The position numbers and the translations under genes were made by a program. Below the pieces are notes generated by a model. That model saw only the letters and a list, made by a program, of their open reading frames with translations, was not told where the DNA came from and made no database searches. A DNA stretch of 64,000 nucleotides. Origin: a virus. The stretch is taken from IMG/VR virus record IMGVR_UViG_3300027746_000644, positions 30,400 to 94,399 of that record, one strand, 5' to 3'. Positions 9,497-16,832 of the stretch are shown here, one piece after another (within the stretch, counting starts at the first letter, position 1; each line of letters starts with the position of its first letter).

Positions 9497-9903
9497 AAAA
9501 AGTACCAGTATATGCTAGTAAATTAAAACCAATTCGAGATAACATTGTTATCGTTGATATGGATTTTGGCGAGCAAAAAACTAAAGGCGGGCTTGTGCTG
9601 TTAAGCGACGATGGCAAAAGCGAAGGTGTTAAAAGTCGATGGGGCAAGGTTTATTCCATCGGGCCAAGTCAAGTGGATGTAAAGGTTGGTGAGTGGATTT
9701 TGCTTGAGCATGGCCGTTGGAGTCGTGGGTTTACTGTGTTGGATGATGACGGCAACGATATGATTATTCGTCGTGCTGATCCAAAAGGAATTTTAGCAGT
9801 CACTGACGAAAAACCAAATGAAGTTATTTACGGTGCCCACAGTACTGTATCACACCAAACATTTGATCCAGCTTCGTTTGCAAGACCAAGCTTCGAACAA
9901 TAA
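9493..9903 (+). CDS. GroES/gp31-like co-chaperonin
   Basis: A 136-residue protein with a GroES-type fold signature: KLKPIRDNIVIVDMDFGEQKTKGGLVLLSDD (mobile loop included) then GKVYSIGP, VKVGEWILLEHGRW and IIRRADPKGILAV. T4 gp31 and related phage proteins replace GroES so the host GroEL can fold the major capsid protein. The length exceeds bacterial GroES (~97) because of an extra ~35-residue C-terminal tail. The overlap with the preceding gene (ATGA) shows translational coupling. Confidence 0.75.
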   Translation: MKKVPVYASKLKPIRDNIVIVDMDFGEQKTKGGLVLLSDDGKSEGVKSRWGKVYSIGPSQVDVKVGEWILLEHGRWSRGFTVLDDDGNDMIIRRADPKGILAVTDEKPNEVIYGAHSTVSHQTFDPASFARPSFEQ

Positions 9904-10464
9904 ATGATTATTGAATCTGTATTCCCAACATGTGTTCTCCAGGATTCTAATGTAGAGTTAGCTAACGCATTGTTGCCGTTGTGTAATAAGTATACATCAT
10001 TAACTACAGACAATTTACTTAATATCGATAATTTTCCATCAACACTTGGGTCTAATGATCTCAATCCTGTTGTGATGTCAGAGCCGCTGGTACAGCAAAC
10101 ATTGAATACAATAATAACGCATTATGCTGTTAAATTAGCAGATGCGGCGGGCATGAATTATTATCAAATAGATTTTAAACCATATGGGTTTTTTAGTTCT
10201 ATGAATAAAAATGCGTATCTAAGAAGACACATGCATCACCAATGTACATTTTCTGGAATCATTTACTTAGAAGTTGGTGACGATGTTCCGCCGTTGGTAT
10301 TGTTTAATCCAAAATCAATATCAGTGTTTAATAACGAAATACAAAACACATATTTTGTTGAGCCAAAAGTTGGAAACATTGTGATATGGAACGCTTGGAT
10401 GGAACACGAAGTTCCGCAAAAATTAAACAATAATCCTAGAAAATCATTTTCATTTAATATTTGA
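9904..10464 (+). CDS. 2OG-Fe(II) oxygenase-like protein
   Basis: A 186-residue protein starting right after the co-chaperonin stop. The C-terminal half has the double-stranded beta-helix pattern of the phage 2OG-Fe(II) oxygenase family: RRHMHHQCTFSGIIYLEV supplies candidate iron ligands, GNIVIWNAWMEHEV supplies the distal His, and RKSFSFNI has the 2-oxoglutarate-binding Arg. Many aquatic T4-like phages carry such enzymes. Substrates are unknown; protein or nucleobase hydroxylation is possible. Confidence 0.65.
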   Translation: MIIESVFPTCVLQDSNVELANALLPLCNKYTSLTTDNLLNIDNFPSTLGSNDLNPVVMSEPLVQQTLNTIITHYAVKLADAAGMNYYQIDFKPYGFFSSMNKNAYLRRHMHHQCTFSGIIYLEVGDDVPPLVLFNPKSISVFNNEIQNTYFVEPKVGNIVIWNAWMEHEVPQKLNNNPRKSFSFNI

Positions 10465-10476
10465 GCATCAATCTTA

Positions 10477-10506
10477 TTGACTATTAGGCAACGTTCATTG
10501 TATAAT
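10477..10506 (+). promoter_or_regulatory. Sigma70-like promoter
   Basis: TTGACT (10477-10482), an 18-bp spacer and TATAAT (10501-10506) lie in the gap between the oxygenase and the small membrane protein at 10538. AAGGAG follows before the ATG. It likely drives the membrane protein, clamp loader, ferredoxin and dCMP deaminase as one unit, ending at the terminator at 12471. Confidence 0.7.
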
Positions 10507-10537
10507 TAGAAGAAGAGTTTCTAATTAAGGAGATACA

Positions 10538-10801
10538 ATGAACGCTAAAGACCAAGCAAAGAAAGATTACGAAGAAAATATTCAACTGATGCAAGACCTT
10601 ATGGGTCGTCTAGACGCTGTGGAGAAAAAAACTACCAGCGAGGTAGAGCATCCAGATCCAACCAAACACAAATATATTAGCTTTGTAAAAAGCTTCTTTA
10701 GAATTATTGCTGGCATTGCATTATGCTTTGGCGAATTTACTGTTGCTGGTCTGTTATTGATTGTTGCAGAAGCACTTGGAGTTTACGAGGAAATGGTTTA
10801 A
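10538..10801 (+). CDS. Small membrane-associated protein
   Basis: An 87-residue protein with a charged N-terminal helix (EENIQLMQDLMGRLDAVEKK, coiled-coil-like) and a hydrophobic C-terminal segment (FFRIIAGIALCFGEFTVAGLLLIVAEAL) long enough for one or two membrane passes. TTAAGGAGATACAATG is a strong ribosome site. It ends one base before the clamp-loader ATG, so it heads that operon. No function recognised. Confidence 0.6.
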   Translation: MNAKDQAKKDYEENIQLMQDLMGRLDAVEKKTTSEVEHPDPTKHKYISFVKSFFRIIAGIALCFGEFTVAGLLLIVAEALGVYEEMV

Positions 10802-10802
10802 A

Positions 10803-11717
10803 ATGAAAGAATTATGGGTAGAAAAATATCGGCCTAACACCATTGATGGTTATGTGTTTAGAGATAATCATCAAAAAGAACAAGTAGAATCTTGGATCAA
10901 ACAAAAGTCAATTCCGCATTTGCTGTTTAGTGGCAACGCTGGTATTGGCAAAACTACTCTAGCAAGGGTACTGTTTAACGAATTACAAATTAATGATCTA
11001 GATGTTTTGGAAATCAATGCGTCACGCACAAACTCAGTTGAAGATGTTCGTGACAAGATTGTAAATTTTGTACAAATGATTCCGTTTGGTGATTTTAAAG
11101 TAGTACTATTAGACGAAGCAGACTATCTGTCACCTAACGCACAGGCGGCTTTGCGTGGAGTTATGGAAGAATACCATACTACTGCAAGATTTATCCTTAC
11201 CTGTAACTATCCTAATCGTATTATTCCAGCATTGCATAGTCGTTGTCAAGGTTTTCACATTGAAAAAGTTGATATTGCTGAATTCACTGCTCGTGTGGCT
11301 ACCATTCTCATGGAAGAATCTGTAGAGTTTGATTTGGATACCTTAGACACGTTTGTCAAAGCTACCTATCCAGACCTACGCAAATGTATCAACACCACAC
11401 AAATGAACAGTATGGATGGAAAATTACATACTCCAGAAAAAGCAGATAGTGGGCAAGCTGATTATAAGTTAGACATGGTTCGATTATTCAAAGCAGGAAA
11501 AATCACAGAAGGTCGTAAACTTGTTTGTAGTCAAGCACGACCAGAAGAGATGGAAGAAATATTCCGCTGGCTTTATGACAACGTGGAAATTTTTGGTGAC
11601 GAAGCAATCCAAGACAAAGCAATTCTTATTATTAAACAGGGATTAGTGGATCACACATTGATTATTGATCCAGAAATTAATCTTTCAGCAACGTTAATTA
11701 GACTGAGCCACCTATGA
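10803..11717 (+). CDS. 44: Clamp loader AAA+ subunit (T4 gp44-like)
   Basis: A 304-residue AAA+ ATPase that opens the sliding clamp for loading on DNA. The N-terminal LWVEKYRP is the RFC/gp44 signature. Walker A is GNAGIGKT (44-51), Walker B LLDEADYL (DEAD at 104-107), and the arginine-finger motif is SRC at 146-148. The start at 10803 is preferred over upstream in-frame codons because LWVEKYRP normally begins within a few residues of the N-terminus. A separate gp62-type small subunit was not recognised in the window. The stop overlaps the ferredoxin start. Confidence 0.9.
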   Translation: MKELWVEKYRPNTIDGYVFRDNHQKEQVESWIKQKSIPHLLFSGNAGIGKTTLARVLFNELQINDLDVLEINASRTNSVEDVRDKIVNFVQMIPFGDFKVVLLDEADYLSPNAQAALRGVMEEYHTTARFILTCNYPNRIIPALHSRCQGFHIEKVDIAEFTARVATILMEESVEFDLDTLDTFVKATYPDLRKCINTTQMNSMDGKLHTPEKADSGQADYKLDMVRLFKAGKITEGRKLVCSQARPEEMEEIFRWLYDNVEIFGDEAIQDKAILIIKQGLVDHTLIIDPEINLSATLIRLSHL

Positions 11718-12037
11718 CATATTTGGTGTTGGAAAATTGCATTAAATGCAAACATACTGACTGTGTAGAAGTTTGTCCAGTTGATTGCTTCAAAGAAGGC
11801 CCCAACTTTCTAGTTATCGATCCAGACGAATGTATTGACTGTGGAGTATGTGTCCCCGAATGTCCAATTGATGCTATTATTCCAGATACAGATAAAACTG
11901 TGGATGTTGTATTCTGGACTGAACTTAACACAAGGCTTGCTAAAAAATGGCCCGCTATTACCAAGCGTAAAAATGCACTACCTGATGCAGAACTGTGGAA
12001 GGATAAGCCTAATAAATTAGACTTGTTAGAAGAATGA
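11714..12037 (+). CDS. fdxA: 7Fe ferredoxin (FdxA-type, 3Fe-4S/4Fe-4S)
   Basis: A 107-residue protein closely matching bacterial 7Fe ferredoxins such as Azotobacter ferredoxin I over its whole length. Cysteines at 9, 12, 17, 21, 25 and 40, 43, 46, 50 follow the family spacing ([17 protein letters not shown] and [12 protein letters not shown]). The C-terminal [17 protein letters not shown] is also conserved. It carries electrons in the host cytoplasm. A gene of this kind between the clamp loader and dCMP deaminase is unusual. It could feed a viral radical-SAM or oxygenase enzyme (QueE at 50215), but that link is inference. The start overlaps the gp44 stop (ATGA). Confidence 0.88.
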   Translation: MTYLVLENCIKCKHTDCVEVCPVDCFKEGPNFLVIDPDECIDCGVCVPECPIDAIIPDTDKTVDVVFWTELNTRLAKKWPAITKRKNALPDAELWKDKPNKLDLLEE

Positions 12038-12486
12038 AAGAAAAGTTCGTAGATGCATACATGGATGTTGCTGAACGATTTGCTGAACTGAGTTCAGCAC
12101 GTAGACTTCATGTAGGTGCTATTGTTGTAAAAGACGACCGCATTATTAGCATAGGCTACAACGGTATGCCCGGCGGTTGGGACAATGACTGTGAACTTGA
12201 AATCTACGAAGATAATGGTGACGATGAACCCGTAACCATTTTAAAATCTAAACCGGAGGTACTACATGCAGAAACAAACGCAATCGCCAAGTTGGCTAAA
12301 AGCACTGAATCTGGGGCTAATGCTACTATGTTTATTACTCACAGTCCTTGTTTGGATTGTGCCAAACTTATTTTTCAGTCTGGCATTAGCAGTGTGTTTT
12401 ACCGCGACTCTTATCGTAGCGAAGATGGAATACAATTCCTCACAAAATCGGGAGTAACTGTTACACAAATAAAAAAGGGCCCGTAG
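12034..12486 (+). CDS. cd: dCMP deaminase
   Basis: A 150-residue zinc deaminase that makes dUMP from dCMP for thymidylate synthesis, which fits with thyX at 58015. Motifs: HAETNAI (zinc His and catalytic Glu) and [10 protein letters not shown] (zinc Cys pair). The N-terminal [18 protein letters not shown] and YNGMPGG are typical. The ATG overlaps the ferredoxin stop, and a strong hairpin terminator follows immediately. Confidence 0.9.
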   Translation: MKEKFVDAYMDVAERFAELSSARRLHVGAIVVKDDRIISIGYNGMPGGWDNDCELEIYEDNGDDEPVTILKSKPEVLHAETNAIAKLAKSTESGANATMFITHSPCLDCAKLIFQSGISSVFYRDSYRSEDGIQFLTKSGVTVTQIKKGP

Positions 12487-12496
12487 GCCCTTTTTT
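12471..12496. terminator. Bidirectional intrinsic terminator
   Basis: AAAAAAGGGCC (12471-12481), a CGTA loop, then GGCCCTTTTTT (12486-12496): a perfect 11-bp stem with T-tracts in both directions. It separates the convergent dCMP deaminase (+) and phoH (-) genes and overlaps both 3' ends. Confidence 0.92.
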
Positions 12497-13229
12497 ATGA
12501 ATCTCCGTACAATGCTAATACTTCTTTCACAGCATTATGACGTTCAATATCTTTGGCATTGAATTGCACAATGTCAACGTGTTTCAATCCCTGCTTTCCT
12601 CCAAGTAAATTACAAAAATTGATTAATCCATTATCATTTAATCTATCTGCTTGAGCTAAATCTCCAGTTACTACCATGCGAGAACCATCTCCGAGTCTAG
12701 TTAACAACATTTTCATTTGGTTTACAGTTGTGTTCTGACACTCGTCAGCGATAATGTAAGCATTTTTAAATGTGCGTCCTCGCATATAAGCGAGCGGGCT
12801 TATTTCGATAGTTCCATCCTCCAACATTTTTGCAATGTCTTTTTGTTGGTAATACTCTCCTAAGACGTCAAATATGGGTCTGGTCCACGGCGCCATTTTT
12901 TCATTTAGCGTGCCTGGCAAAAATCCCAAATCTTCATCTACACTCACGGCGGGTCTTGTCACAATGATCTTGTCAACTTTACCTTCCTGAAATAATCTAA
13001 TCCCGTTCTGTACGGCCAGCATAGTTTTTCCCGTGCCGGCTGGACCAATGGCTAAAATAATGCTTTTGGCATCATCTTGCAATTTTCTAACGTATAATTC
13101 TTGATTAGTGTTGCGCGGTGATAGTTGTACACGTTGCTTCTTTTGAGGCAAGTATGGTTGAAAATCAATTATGTTAACTTCTGATGTAAAACGTTTTTTC
13201 ACTCGTTGCGTTACTCGTTGTTTACTCAT
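12495..13229 (-). CDS. phoH: PhoH-like ATPase
   Basis: A 244-residue P-loop ATPase on the minus strand. Walker A is GPAGTGKT (62-69); Walker B is IIADECQNTT (around 159-168); the RPAVSVDEDLGFLPG and GDLAQAD motifs are typical of PhoH. It is common in aquatic phages, where its role (RNA metabolism or phosphate stress) is unresolved. It is transcribed alone, opposite to its neighbours. TAGGAG eight bases before the ATG is the ribosome site, and it lies inside a hairpin (see the leader entry). Confidence 0.9.
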   Translation of the reverse strand: MSKQRVTQRVKKRFTSEVNIIDFQPYLPQKKQRVQLSPRNTNQELYVRKLQDDAKSIILAIGPAGTGKTMLAVQNGIRLFQEGKVDKIIVTRPAVSVDEDLGFLPGTLNEKMAPWTRPIFDVLGEYYQQKDIAKMLEDGTIEISPLAYMRGRTFKNAYIIADECQNTTVNQMKMLLTRLGDGSRMVVTGDLAQADRLNDNGLINFCNLLGGKQGLKHVDIVQFNAKDIERHNAVKEVLALYGDS

Positions 13230-13239
13230 CTAAGTTGCT

Positions 13240-13300
13240 CCTACTTTACTTGGTTAAGTAGGACTTGTAGCGACCGCCCTTGATAACTACAGAGGTCCTA
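13240..13300 (-). promoter_or_regulatory. phoH mRNA leader with two mutually exclusive hairpins
   Basis: Read on the minus strand, TAGGAC...GTAG (13300-13287) can pair with CTAC...GTCCTA (13270-13259). Alternatively the same CCTA stretch, as CCTACTT (13262-13256), pairs with AAGTAGG (13246-13240), which includes the Shine-Dalgarno. Only one can form at a time: the 3' hairpin hides the ribosome site, the 5' hairpin frees it. This resembles a translational riboswitch or protein-sensing leader. No known aptamer was recognised. Confidence 0.45.
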
Positions 13301-13306
13301 CATTTT

Positions 13307-13312
13307 TATTTA
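13307..13312 (-). promoter_or_regulatory. Late-promoter-like TAAATA on the minus strand before phoH
   Basis: On the minus strand GAGTAAATAAAAATG precedes the phoH leader. With the usual 6-7 base offset, transcription would begin at about 13300, exactly where the first leader hairpin starts. There is no clear -35, as expected for a T4-type late promoter. The call rests on the short motif and spacing only. Confidence 0.3.
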
Positions 13313-13358
13313 CTCTATTCAAAAAATAATAAACTGTTATGTTATCGTTTAAAACCAG

Positions 13359-13365
13359 CTAAATA
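13359..13365 (+). promoter_or_regulatory. Late-promoter-like CTAAATA
   Basis: CTAAATA lies 28 bases before the ATG at 13394, in the 164-bp divergent gap between phoH and this gene. The rest of the gap holds the phoH leader and a second TAAATA on the other strand. No sigma70 -35 is seen. Confidence 0.35.
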
Positions 13366-13393
13366 AGTATAGAAACTTCTGGGACTTACCATA

Positions 13394-13987
13394 ATGCATG
13401 ATATAATAGACGTCATTAACAACATACAAACATTGTATGAAAACAACTCTAATCTAGCTGTTTTAAAGGATTTTGAGCGTGTTTTAGATGAGATGGATAC
13501 TTATGTATTCGAAAACTGGGTCGATGGCGAACTAGCATACGGACCACGTGTTGATCGTCATTGGATCACTGCCTCATTTATGTGGCCGCAAGATAAAATG
13601 CCTGATCCAGATGCAGGTAAAAGACTAGTAGATTTAGGTTGCAAAGTTCGATACCAAAAAAGCCATTTGCTGGAACCTCGTAAAATTCGCACACATGAAG
13701 ACATACGCCCAGGAAGCAAAAAAGGAAAATTAGATCGTAAACCTATTTGGCTTGTCGAAATTCAGATGCCTAAGAAAGTAGCGTTTGATGTGTACAAAGG
13801 CTACATGGATAAGATGAAAAATGAAAATCAAGCTGGTAGTGCTCCCAGTGAGGCAACTTCTCCAGCTGTTGCAGGGCCAACTGCTCCGCCAATGCCAGGC
13901 GGTGCTCCTGGTGGCGGAATGCCTGGTGGTGCTCCGGCTGCTCCGGCTGCTCCTGGTGGAATGCCTGGAGGTGCGCCTGCGGCGTAA
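13394..13987 (+). CDS. Virion-type protein with Pro/Gly/Ala-rich tail
   Basis: A 197-residue protein. Residues 1-145 are mixed alpha/beta with conserved-looking aromatic patches (ENWVDGELAYGPRVDRHW, SFMWPQD). I do not recognise the fold. The last ~45 residues are a low-complexity tail built of MPGGAP and APAAP units, encoded by short DNA repeats (13871-13980). The gene opens a block with 13996 just downstream and follows a late-type promoter motif, so a structural or morphogenetic role is likely but unproven. Confidence 0.6.
   Translation: MHDIIDVINNIQTLYENNSNLAVLKDFERVLDEMDTYVFENWVDGELAYGPRVDRHWITASFMWPQDKMPDPDAGKRLVDLGCKVRYQKSHLLEPRKIRTHEDIRPGSKKGKLDRKPIWLVEIQMPKKVAFDVYKGYMDKMKNENQAGSAPSEATSPAVAGPTAPPMPGGAPGGGMPGGAPAAPAAPGGMPGGAPAA
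13871..13980 (+). repeat. Imperfect coding repeats for Gly/Pro/Ala tail
   Basis: Repeated GGTGCTCC, GGAATGCCTGG and CCGGCTGCT units encode MPGGAP/APAAP. They are in frame in the 13394 gene and prone to slippage, so the tail length probably varies between strains. Confidence 0.7.
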
Positions 13988-13995
13988 GGATCATT

Positions 13996-14727
13996 ATGAA
14001 AATTAATGAAAGTTTGCGAGCTCAAGACTTGCGCCATATGATTAAAAAAGTCTTTGGCATTGACAGCTACAAAAGTAAAGTTGGCAATGACGAAGAAGTT
14101 GTTGTCCTAAGTTTTGTAGTATCTGAAGAAGATCCTGCAAAAGATCTTGAAAATTTTATTGAGATGGGTTATGATTTTGTATTAGATGCAGATGTTACCC
14201 CAGGCGAAACCGATGACGGTGAATTTTTGGTATTTGTAGAATTAGAACGTGGAAGACATGTTGCGGAACAAATTATGCAAATTGTCAGCGGTGTTACTAA
14301 GCTAACAGAATTTGATTATATGAGATTCCGTTACTTTAAAAATTTTAAAAGTCAAGAAGCAACAGAAGAGAATTTAGCGGCAATAGTTCCAGCAGATAAA
14401 AATTCTTATAAAATTTCTACAGAACGATCTAGTTTAAATAATTTTAGCGAATTCTTTTCTAGGAGTTATGCGGATAAAGTAACAGTGTTAGACGAATCAA
14501 TTACATTTAAACGATCTGCTAATCAACCAATATCATTTAATATCGTTGCAAGTGGTAAAAAACAAGATGTATATAATAATATGCAGGGCCCAATTATGTT
14601 AGAAGGAAAAGATATTTCAGAAGTATTGTTCTTGACTAAAACAATTGGTAACTACAATATTACTAAGATTAGTAATAAATTTATATTTGAAAACAACGGA
14701 TGGGCCGTTGCACTTGAAAGGAATTAA
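13996..14727 (+). CDS. Hypothetical protein, possible head-region protein
   Basis: A 243-residue protein, start eight bases after the previous stop with AAGGATC upstream. It opens MKINESLRAQDLRHMIKKVFG; INE-S at residues 3-6 resembles a T4 prohead protease site (I/L-x-E). The middle is acidic (VVSEEDPAKDLENFIEMGYDF), and the C-terminus is beta-rich with Asn/Lys. No known domain. It is co-directional with 13394 and the lysis cassette. Confidence 0.55.
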   Translation: MKINESLRAQDLRHMIKKVFGIDSYKSKVGNDEEVVVLSFVVSEEDPAKDLENFIEMGYDFVLDADVTPGETDDGEFLVFVELERGRHVAEQIMQIVSGVTKLTEFDYMRFRYFKNFKSQEATEENLAAIVPADKNSYKISTERSSLNNFSEFFSRSYADKVTVLDESITFKRSANQPISFNIVASGKKQDVYNNMQGPIMLEGKDISEVLFLTKTIGNYNITKISNKFIFENNGWAVALERN

Positions 14728-14729
14728 TA

Positions 14730-15359
14730 ATGTCAAATTTTGATTTTGAATTTACAGAAAATAAATTATCACAAATAATTACAAACAATCAATATGTTAA
14801 TGATTGGTTTGAAGCATTATCTAAATTATTACCAGATTATGATATCAACACAGTGCCACGTGTTGCGGCATTTTTAGCACAAACAGCACACGAATCCGGC
14901 GGATACAAGGCTCTTAAAGAAAATTTAAACTATCGTGCAGAAACACTTATGAAAGTGTGGCCACGTTATTTTCCTAATATGGAAATTGCAAATCAATACG
15001 CTCATAAGCAAGAAGCCATTGCTAACCGTGCATACGGCGGACGCATGGGTAATGGTCCGGAAGCATCAGGCGATGGTTTTAAATATTGCGGACGTGGACT
15101 AATCCAATTGACTGGCAAAGATAATTATACCAGCTTTGCCGAAAGCATTGAAACACCTGTGGAAGAAATTCCAGAATTCCTTGGAACATTTGAAGGTGCT
15201 GTACAAAGTGCCTGTTGGTTCTGGGAAAACAATAATTTAAATCAGTTTGCAGATAGTGGAGATATGCTGACATTAACTAAACGTATTAATGGCGGCACAT
15301 TGGGATTAGATGAACGTGTAGCACATTATAACCATGCCATGCATATTTTAGGAAGCTGA
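14730..15359 (+). CDS. GH19 chitinase-like endolysin
   Basis: A 209-residue lysozyme of glycoside hydrolase family 19 that cuts peptidoglycan at lysis. AAFLAQTAHESGGYKALKENLNY holds the two catalytic acids (E55 and E64 by alignment to the HETGG...E.NLNY pattern). YCGRGLIQLTGKDNY and ITKRINGG-type motifs (LTKRINGGTLG) complete the family signature. No signal peptide, so it needs the holin found downstream. It lies two bases after the previous gene. Confidence 0.9.
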   Translation: MSNFDFEFTENKLSQIITNNQYVNDWFEALSKLLPDYDINTVPRVAAFLAQTAHESGGYKALKENLNYRAETLMKVWPRYFPNMEIANQYAHKQEAIANRAYGGRMGNGPEASGDGFKYCGRGLIQLTGKDNYTSFAESIETPVEEIPEFLGTFEGAVQSACWFWENNNLNQFADSGDMLTLTKRINGGTLGLDERVAHYNHAMHILGS

Positions 15360-15360
15360 C

Positions 15361-15981
15361 ATGGGACAGTTAGGGTGGCTGTTTAGTTTTATCCCAGATG
15401 GTCTTTTTGTTTGGCTTGCTTATATTCTGTTTGGAATAGGTGTTGTGTTGTACTCGGCCAGCAAATTAGTTATATGGATTCCCATGATGGGACAGTACAA
15501 ACTACCAGCAGAAATAGTTGGTATTGTGTTTCTAGTGATGGGTTCTTATATGTTTGGTAGCTACGGTACTGAAATGGTGTGGCGTGAACGTGTGGCAGAA
15601 CTAGAAGCCAAAGTTAAAGTTGCCGAAGAAAAGAGTCAACAGGTCAATACTGTGATAGAGACTAAAATAGTTGAAAAAATTAAAGTAGTCAAGGAAAATG
15701 TATATGTTAATAGAGAAATTATCAAAGAAGTTGCAGGCAAACAGTTGGATGCTCAGTGTACTTTGCCTCGGTCTACTGTCAGCTTGCACGACAGCGCCAG
15801 TCGTAATGAAGTTCCCGAGCGTGCCGCCGCAACTGATGGAACCCCCAGTGGAGTTGAAGCCAGTAGGCTCCTCGACAGAGTTGTTGAAAACTACGGCGCC
15901 TGTCACGAAAACGCAGAAAAACTAAAAATGTGGCAAGAATGGTATAGGGAGCAGAAGAAAATTTTCGAATCAGTTAAATAG
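15361..15981 (+). CDS. Rz: Inner-membrane spanin (Rz-like)
   Basis: A 206-residue protein with two hydrophobic N-terminal segments (about 8-42 and 48-70), then a long charged coiled coil (ERVAELEAKVKVAEEKSQQVNTV...EKIKVVKENVYV) reaching into the periplasm, as in Rz. Ordinary Rz has a single N-terminal membrane helix; the extra one is unusual. A complete lipoprotein gene (Rz1) is nested in the +1 frame of its 3' half. It follows the endolysin directly. Together Rz and Rz1 would fuse inner and outer membranes in the last step of lysis. Confidence 0.8.
   Translation: MGQLGWLFSFIPDGLFVWLAYILFGIGVVLYSASKLVIWIPMMGQYKLPAEIVGIVFLVMGSYMFGSYGTEMVWRERVAELEAKVKVAEEKSQQVNTVIETKIVEKIKVVKENVYVNREIIKEVAGKQLDAQCTLPRSTVSLHDSASRNEVPERAAATDGTPSGVEASRLLDRVVENYGACHENAEKLKMWQEWYREQKKIFESVK
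15704..15925 (+). CDS. Rz1: Outer-membrane lipoprotein spanin (Rz1) nested inside Rz
   Basis: A 73-residue product in the +1 frame wholly inside Rz. It has a lipoprotein signal (SWMLSVLCLGLLSAC), with the lipobox LLSAC giving Cys27 as the acylated residue, and a Pro-rich mature part (KFPSVPPQLMEPPVELKP), exactly the Rz1 plan. The ATG at 15704 is chosen because AAGGA lies eight bases upstream; the in-frame ATG at 15698 is too close to that site. The lipoprotein implies a host with an outer membrane. Confidence 0.85.
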   Translation: MLIEKLSKKLQANSWMLSVLCLGLLSACTTAPVVMKFPSVPPQLMEPPVELKPVGSSTELLKTTAPVTKTQKN

Positions 15982-16005
15982 TAATATAATTTAGGAGCGA
16001 ACTAA

Positions 16006-16542
16006 ATGTCAGAAGAAGTAAAAAGCGCAAGCGAGACAAAGAAAGAAGATTGGATGAACAGCAAATGGCGTCCAATGATGGGCTGGATGTACATGCTGGT
16101 CTGTGTTATGGACATGGTTATATTTCCAATCTTATGGAGTCTATTACAGTCTTTAAATCACGGTCAAGTTTCAAGCCAATGGAATCCTTTAACCCTACAA
16201 GGTGCTGGCTTATTCCATATTGCCATGGGTGCAGTGTTAGGTCTGGCAGCATGGGGGCGAACACAGGAAAAACTGGGAGGAGCCAATAATGGCGGTATGC
16301 AACCAGTGGCGCAAAGCGTCACAACAACATTTGGTTCTCCGCAGTCCCAAGGCTTTGGCAACTCCGGTGGTTTCAATTCGCCAGCACCAAGTAACTATAG
16401 TGGTGGATTTGGTAGCACACCACCAACAAGTTTTGCGCCAGCGCCAAGCTGGGGTACAACACCAACAAACAATTTTGGCGGCCCAGCTGTAACTGCCAGC
16501 GGTAAAAAAATTGTACCGCAAGATCAAGATCCAGTTCTATAA
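16006..16542 (+). CDS. Holin (GTA-type 3TM-like) with low-complexity tail
   Basis: A 178-residue protein. Residues 20-85 match the 3TM holin plan: KWRPMMGWMYMLVCVMDMVIFPILW, then LTLQGAGLFHIAMGAVLGLAAWGRTQEKL. The C-terminal ~90 residues are a flexible Gly/Ser/Pro/Asn-rich tail, probably cytoplasmic. TTAGGAGCGAAC precedes the ATG; TATAAT at 15983-15988 may be a -10 but has no convincing -35. Its place after endolysin and spanins supports the call. Confidence 0.75.
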   Translation: MSEEVKSASETKKEDWMNSKWRPMMGWMYMLVCVMDMVIFPILWSLLQSLNHGQVSSQWNPLTLQGAGLFHIAMGAVLGLAAWGRTQEKLGGANNGGMQPVAQSVTTTFGSPQSQGFGNSGGFNSPAPSNYSGGFGSTPPTSFAPAPSWGTTPTNNFGGPAVTASGKKIVPQDQDPVL

Positions 16543-16553
16543 AGGAAAATAAA

Positions 16554-16766
16554 ATGAAATCGATTCTAGTATTATTAGCAAGTTTAGCATTGGTTGGAAC
16601 AGCATACGCAGGCGGCGAAACCAAAGAAGTTTGTAAAAACAAACTGGACAAAGCCGGCAAAGTTGTAACTGGCAAGGATGGAAAGCCTACGCAAGTGTGC
16701 AAGAAAATCAAAGTACACGAAAAGGCCGAAGGACATAAGGTTCCGGACGCAACTAAAAAGAAATAA
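16554..16766 (+). CDS. Small secreted Lys-rich protein
   Basis: A 70-residue protein with a clear Sec signal peptide (MKSILVLLASLALVGTAYA, cleavage after AYA at residue 19). The mature part is basic and has a repeated unit: EVCKNKLDKAGKVVTG and QVCKKIKVHEKAEG, with two cysteines able to form one disulfide. It sits at the end of the lysis cassette. A periplasmic role at lysis or in superinfection exclusion is possible; nothing specific is recognised. AAAGGAAAATAAAATG is a good ribosome site. Confidence 0.65.
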   Translation: MKSILVLLASLALVGTAYAGGETKEVCKNKLDKAGKVVTGKDGKPTQVCKKIKVHEKAEGHKVPDATKKK

Positions 16767-16779
16767 TTAGCTCAGACTC

Positions 16780-16808
16780 TTGACGGGTCAAGTCTAATAT
16801 AGTATAAT
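16780..16808 (+). promoter_or_regulatory. Sigma70-like promoter with palindromic -35
   Basis: TTGACG (16780-16785), 17-bp spacer, TATAAT (16803-16808). The -35 is part of the palindrome TTGAC-GG-GTCAA. It likely drives the oxygenase, dnaJ, def and clpA genes. Confidence 0.75.
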
Positions 16809-16826
16809 TACTGTATTACTTGACCC
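16780..16826. promoter_or_regulatory. Candidate operator: three TTGAC half-sites
   Basis: TTGAC at 16780-16784, its inverse GTCAA at 16787-16791, and TTGAC again at 16820-16824. The larger inverted pair GGGTCAAGT (16785-16793) and ACTTGACCC (16818-16826) flanks the -10 and the expected start of transcription. This could be a repressor site; the repressor is unknown. Confidence 0.4.
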
Positions 16827-16832
16827 ATTATT

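Noticed and set aside
15983-15988. TATAAT before the holin gene as a full promoter
   Set aside because: No acceptable -35 at 16-18 bases; kept only as a remark.
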